Of a stretch of 64,000 bases of DNA, positions 61,529 to 64,000 are shown piece by piece. Below the pieces are notes generated by a model. It did not search any database. It saw only the letters and a list, made by a program, of their open reading frames with translations, and was not told the origin of the DNA. The stretch covers positions 372,001 through 436,000 of the forward strand of contig NC_088174.1 of assembly GCF_028769735.1 (NCBI RefSeq). Reading direction: 5' to 3'. The stretch comes from Zonotrichia leucophrys gambelii. Lineage: Eukaryota; Chordata; Aves; Passeriformes; Passerellidae. The position numbers were made by a program, and so were the translations under genes. Position 1 is the first letter of the stretch, and the number at the start of each line of letters is the position of its first letter.

Positions 61529-64000
61529 GTGGGTGAGACCAGGGGGGCTGGGGAGGTGCCCAGGGCAGCTCCCAGCTCCAGGGGAGCAATGCATGGATCA
61601 CCCCAGAGTCCTTTCCTGGGGCTTCCCTGCAAGCAGAGCTGAGTGTGGGGGGTAGTCCCAAGCAGTGGAGGACACAGGGATGGTTCCCAGGGGTCTGAAG
61701 GAGTTGTCATGATTGGGAGCCACTGAGAGGAGACATGGGCTGCTGAGCTGGCTCCAGGCAGCAGGACCTGCCTGCTGCTCTGTGCTGGGGGCAGCAGCTG
61801 CTTTTGGTGGAAGACTGAGTGAAACTGAGTGTGAAAACAGGGCTCAGCCAAGTGACACAGAGCTTGTAACAGGGCTCATCAGCTGGGTGACACTGATCCT
61901 GCAAAGAGGTCTCAGCTGGGTGACACCGAGCATGCAGCAATTCCTTGAACCACCAGCTTCCCTCAGGACTGAACCCCAGGCTGCTGCCATGGATTCAGGG
62001 GGAGTTTGCCAGTGCCTGAGAGAACACAACAATTGTTTACTTCACCCACAGCACCCCAGGCCTTGCAGGGTGTGCAAGTCCTGTGCCTCCCCTGCACTCC
62101 CCCAAGCCATCCCATGGGCCCAGCAGGATGCAGGAGTGCCATGATGGGATGTGGGGATGTTGCCCCAGCATGCTGCAGCAGGATGCAGGGATGCTCCTGT
62201 GCAGGATGGAGCCATGTGCCCACAGCAGAGCATCTATGATGCCTTTGCCTACGGAGCTGCAGCTTGTCCTTCACCACCTGAACCTCAGAGCAGCTGGGGT
62301 TTGGGGCCCTGAAGGTGCTTCAGGCCCTGTGGTTTCTGCAGGCAGCATCAGCACTTTGTTCTTCACTCCCTCCATAATGTGCTGATGATCTGGCAAGAGG
62401 AAGTGAGTGCAGGAGCCCTTTCTGTGAGTGCCAGCAGGGCCCAGTGTGCCGCCAGCAGCTGGCAGCCTCTCACACAACGTGCAGAGAGAAGGAGGAGGGG
62501 GCTGAGATGCTCTGAACTTCCAGCCAAATTAAGGAGCAGAAAAATCCCACTTGGCTCTGCAGCACTGCTGGCCTGCTGTGTCACTGATGTTGTCCTGCTT
62601 TCCCTGCCTGTGCATCACTCTGCAGTGGGAATGGCTTTGTTGGAATGGTCTCTCCTGGGCTTCCTCTTCCCCAGGGCTCAGTGGGCTTGGGCTGATCTGG
62701 GAATACAGATGGCAGGGATGTTTGGCAGAGAGAGAAGGAGCCAGGATGGCCTTGCAGAGCTCTGGTGGCAGTCAGCAGCCCTTGCTGCTCTGATGGGCCA
62801 TGCTTTGGCTCTGAGAACCCACCAGAGATGGAGCAGGGATGTGGCTGGATGTCCTGGATTCCTTTGAATTCAGCTCCAATGTCTTAATGACCTGACATAG
62901 GATAAATTGAAAGATATTTGGTATTTCTGTCTGATCCTCAGAGTCTGAGAGCGCTAAGCTGTCATTTTTGTCAGAGTTTGTGAGTTTTCAGCCTTGTCAG
63001 ACGCTCTGCTTAAAATAACAGTTGAAATAACATTTCTCAGCTCTGTTGAATGCACAGCCAGGCCCTTGGAGGCCCCTTTGCAGAGAGCACAGTAAACTGT
63101 GAAGCAGAAAATATCTGTGCTCTCCATCAATCTGATTCCAGGGAATATTGCTTCTGAGATATTTGCAGACATGGCACACAGGCAGGCACATGCAATTCCC
63201 ATGTACTCTGTCCCCCAGAAATATCCAGTGTAAATCTCATGGCACGTCCAGAGAATGGTGCCACCAACACCTTGAGGGACAGGGCTGAGAAGGGCAGAGA
63301 GAAGAACCCCAGAGAAGGGCACTGCAAGTGTCCCCTGAGCCTGTGCTGCCCCTCAGAGTGACTCTGGTGCATGGGGGGCTGTACTGAGAGAGGTTGGAAT
63401 GGCCAAATCCTCTGGCAGTGGTGGAAATGTGGACCAAGGAGGGCAGATAACAACGCTCCAGAGAAGCTGAGTTTGTAAACCAGGGATAGTACCAGCCCAA
63501 TGTCCCACTGTGGGGAGAGCAGAAGCTGCAGGTGTGCTGTGGGACTGTGTCACAGCAGCCTCAGTGGGAGCTCCTGCTGTCCCCAGGGCACTGCTGCTGC
63601 ACAGCCAAAATCCTCTTGAGGGCTGTGGAGGTGGGATGGGTCCTCTGCTCCATCCCCAGCTGCCAGGAGGAGGCTTGCCTGCCTGTGAGTCAGGCTGTGG
63701 GCTGAGATGCTGCTTCTCATTCCCAGGAGGTGCAGGACAGAGCTGGTTTATTCCAGGACTGTTGTCCCTAGCACATTTTCCCCCAGCACTTGGGTGGGTG
63801 AAATATTTTTTCTCTCCCTTTTCACAACTAAAAGCTGCCCAGCTTTCCTGCAGCCATAGCACCTGCTGAGTGTTCACCCCAAACGCGGCATTCACCTGGG
63901 AGCTGGTTCACCCATACAGAGTGCTGGGGCCACTGTCCAGGTGTTTTTGAGGCAGGACTTTGCCAGTGGAGCAGTCCTGGTCTGCAGAATCCCCTCCATG
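61529..64000 (+). other. Start of the next MID2 intron
   Basis: It begins GTGGGT. The next expected MID2 exon (middle of the coiled coil) is not present before the window ends. Apart from a short tandem repeat at 61841-61943, I see no feature in this stretch. Confidence 0.85.
61841..61943 (+). repeat. Three degenerate ~34-bp tandem units
   Basis: Units starting 'ggctcagcc', 'ggctcatcagctgggtgaca' and 'ggtctcagctgggtgacacc' at 61841, 61873 and 61908, about 310 bp downstream of MID2 coding exon 2. Confidence 0.75.

Overview
This window is vertebrate nuclear DNA, almost certainly from a bird. The evidence is nine fragments of CR1 LINE 3' ends (the retroposon typical of birds and reptiles), a single split gene with GT-AG introns and very long introns, a CpG-island promoter, and no bacterial gene organisation. 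A passerine is possible but the sequence alone does not settle it.

The only gene I can support is the 5' part of MID2 (midline 2, also TRIM1), a TRIM/RBCC E3 ubiquitin ligase of microtubules, on the + strand. A strong CpG island at about 17950-19480 is the likely promoter and non-coding first exon. The first coding exon is at 33570-34291, with the ATG at 33626. It encodes the RING finger and both B-boxes (residues 1-222) and ends at a phase-0 donor. The second coding exon is at 61433-61528 and encodes 32 coiled-coil residues. It is separated from the first by a 27.1 kb intron. The remaining exons (rest of the coiled coil, COS box, FN3, PRY-SPRY) lie beyond the right edge.

Layout: 1-17.6 kb is upstream sequence in which I recognise no gene; it holds CR1 pieces, a 91-bp tandem duplication, a probable solo LTR (about 13019-13452) and a large TG/TCTG microsatellite with embedded cassettes. 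At 17.6-18.0 kb a minisatellite abuts the CpG island. From 18.2 to 33.6 kb is the 5'UTR intron, with a CpG-rich patch near 25.8-26.1 kb. From 34.3 to 61.4 kb is the large intron, with several minisatellites, a 290-bp CTCCT tract, CR1 pieces and several AT-rich, homeodomain-site-rich blocks that look like conserved non-coding elements (best: 48565-48783). From 61.5 to 64 kb is the start of the next intron.

I see no evidence of a novel multigene system. The most useful leads are a short upstream ORF ending two bases before the MID2 start codon, three tandem palindromic splice-donor-like elements in the CpG island, a near-perfect 57-nt hairpin beside an inverted CR1 pair, and the enhancer-like intronic blocks. 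Nearly all long reading frames here are explained by tandem repeats or GC-rich chance ORFs and are not annotated as genes.
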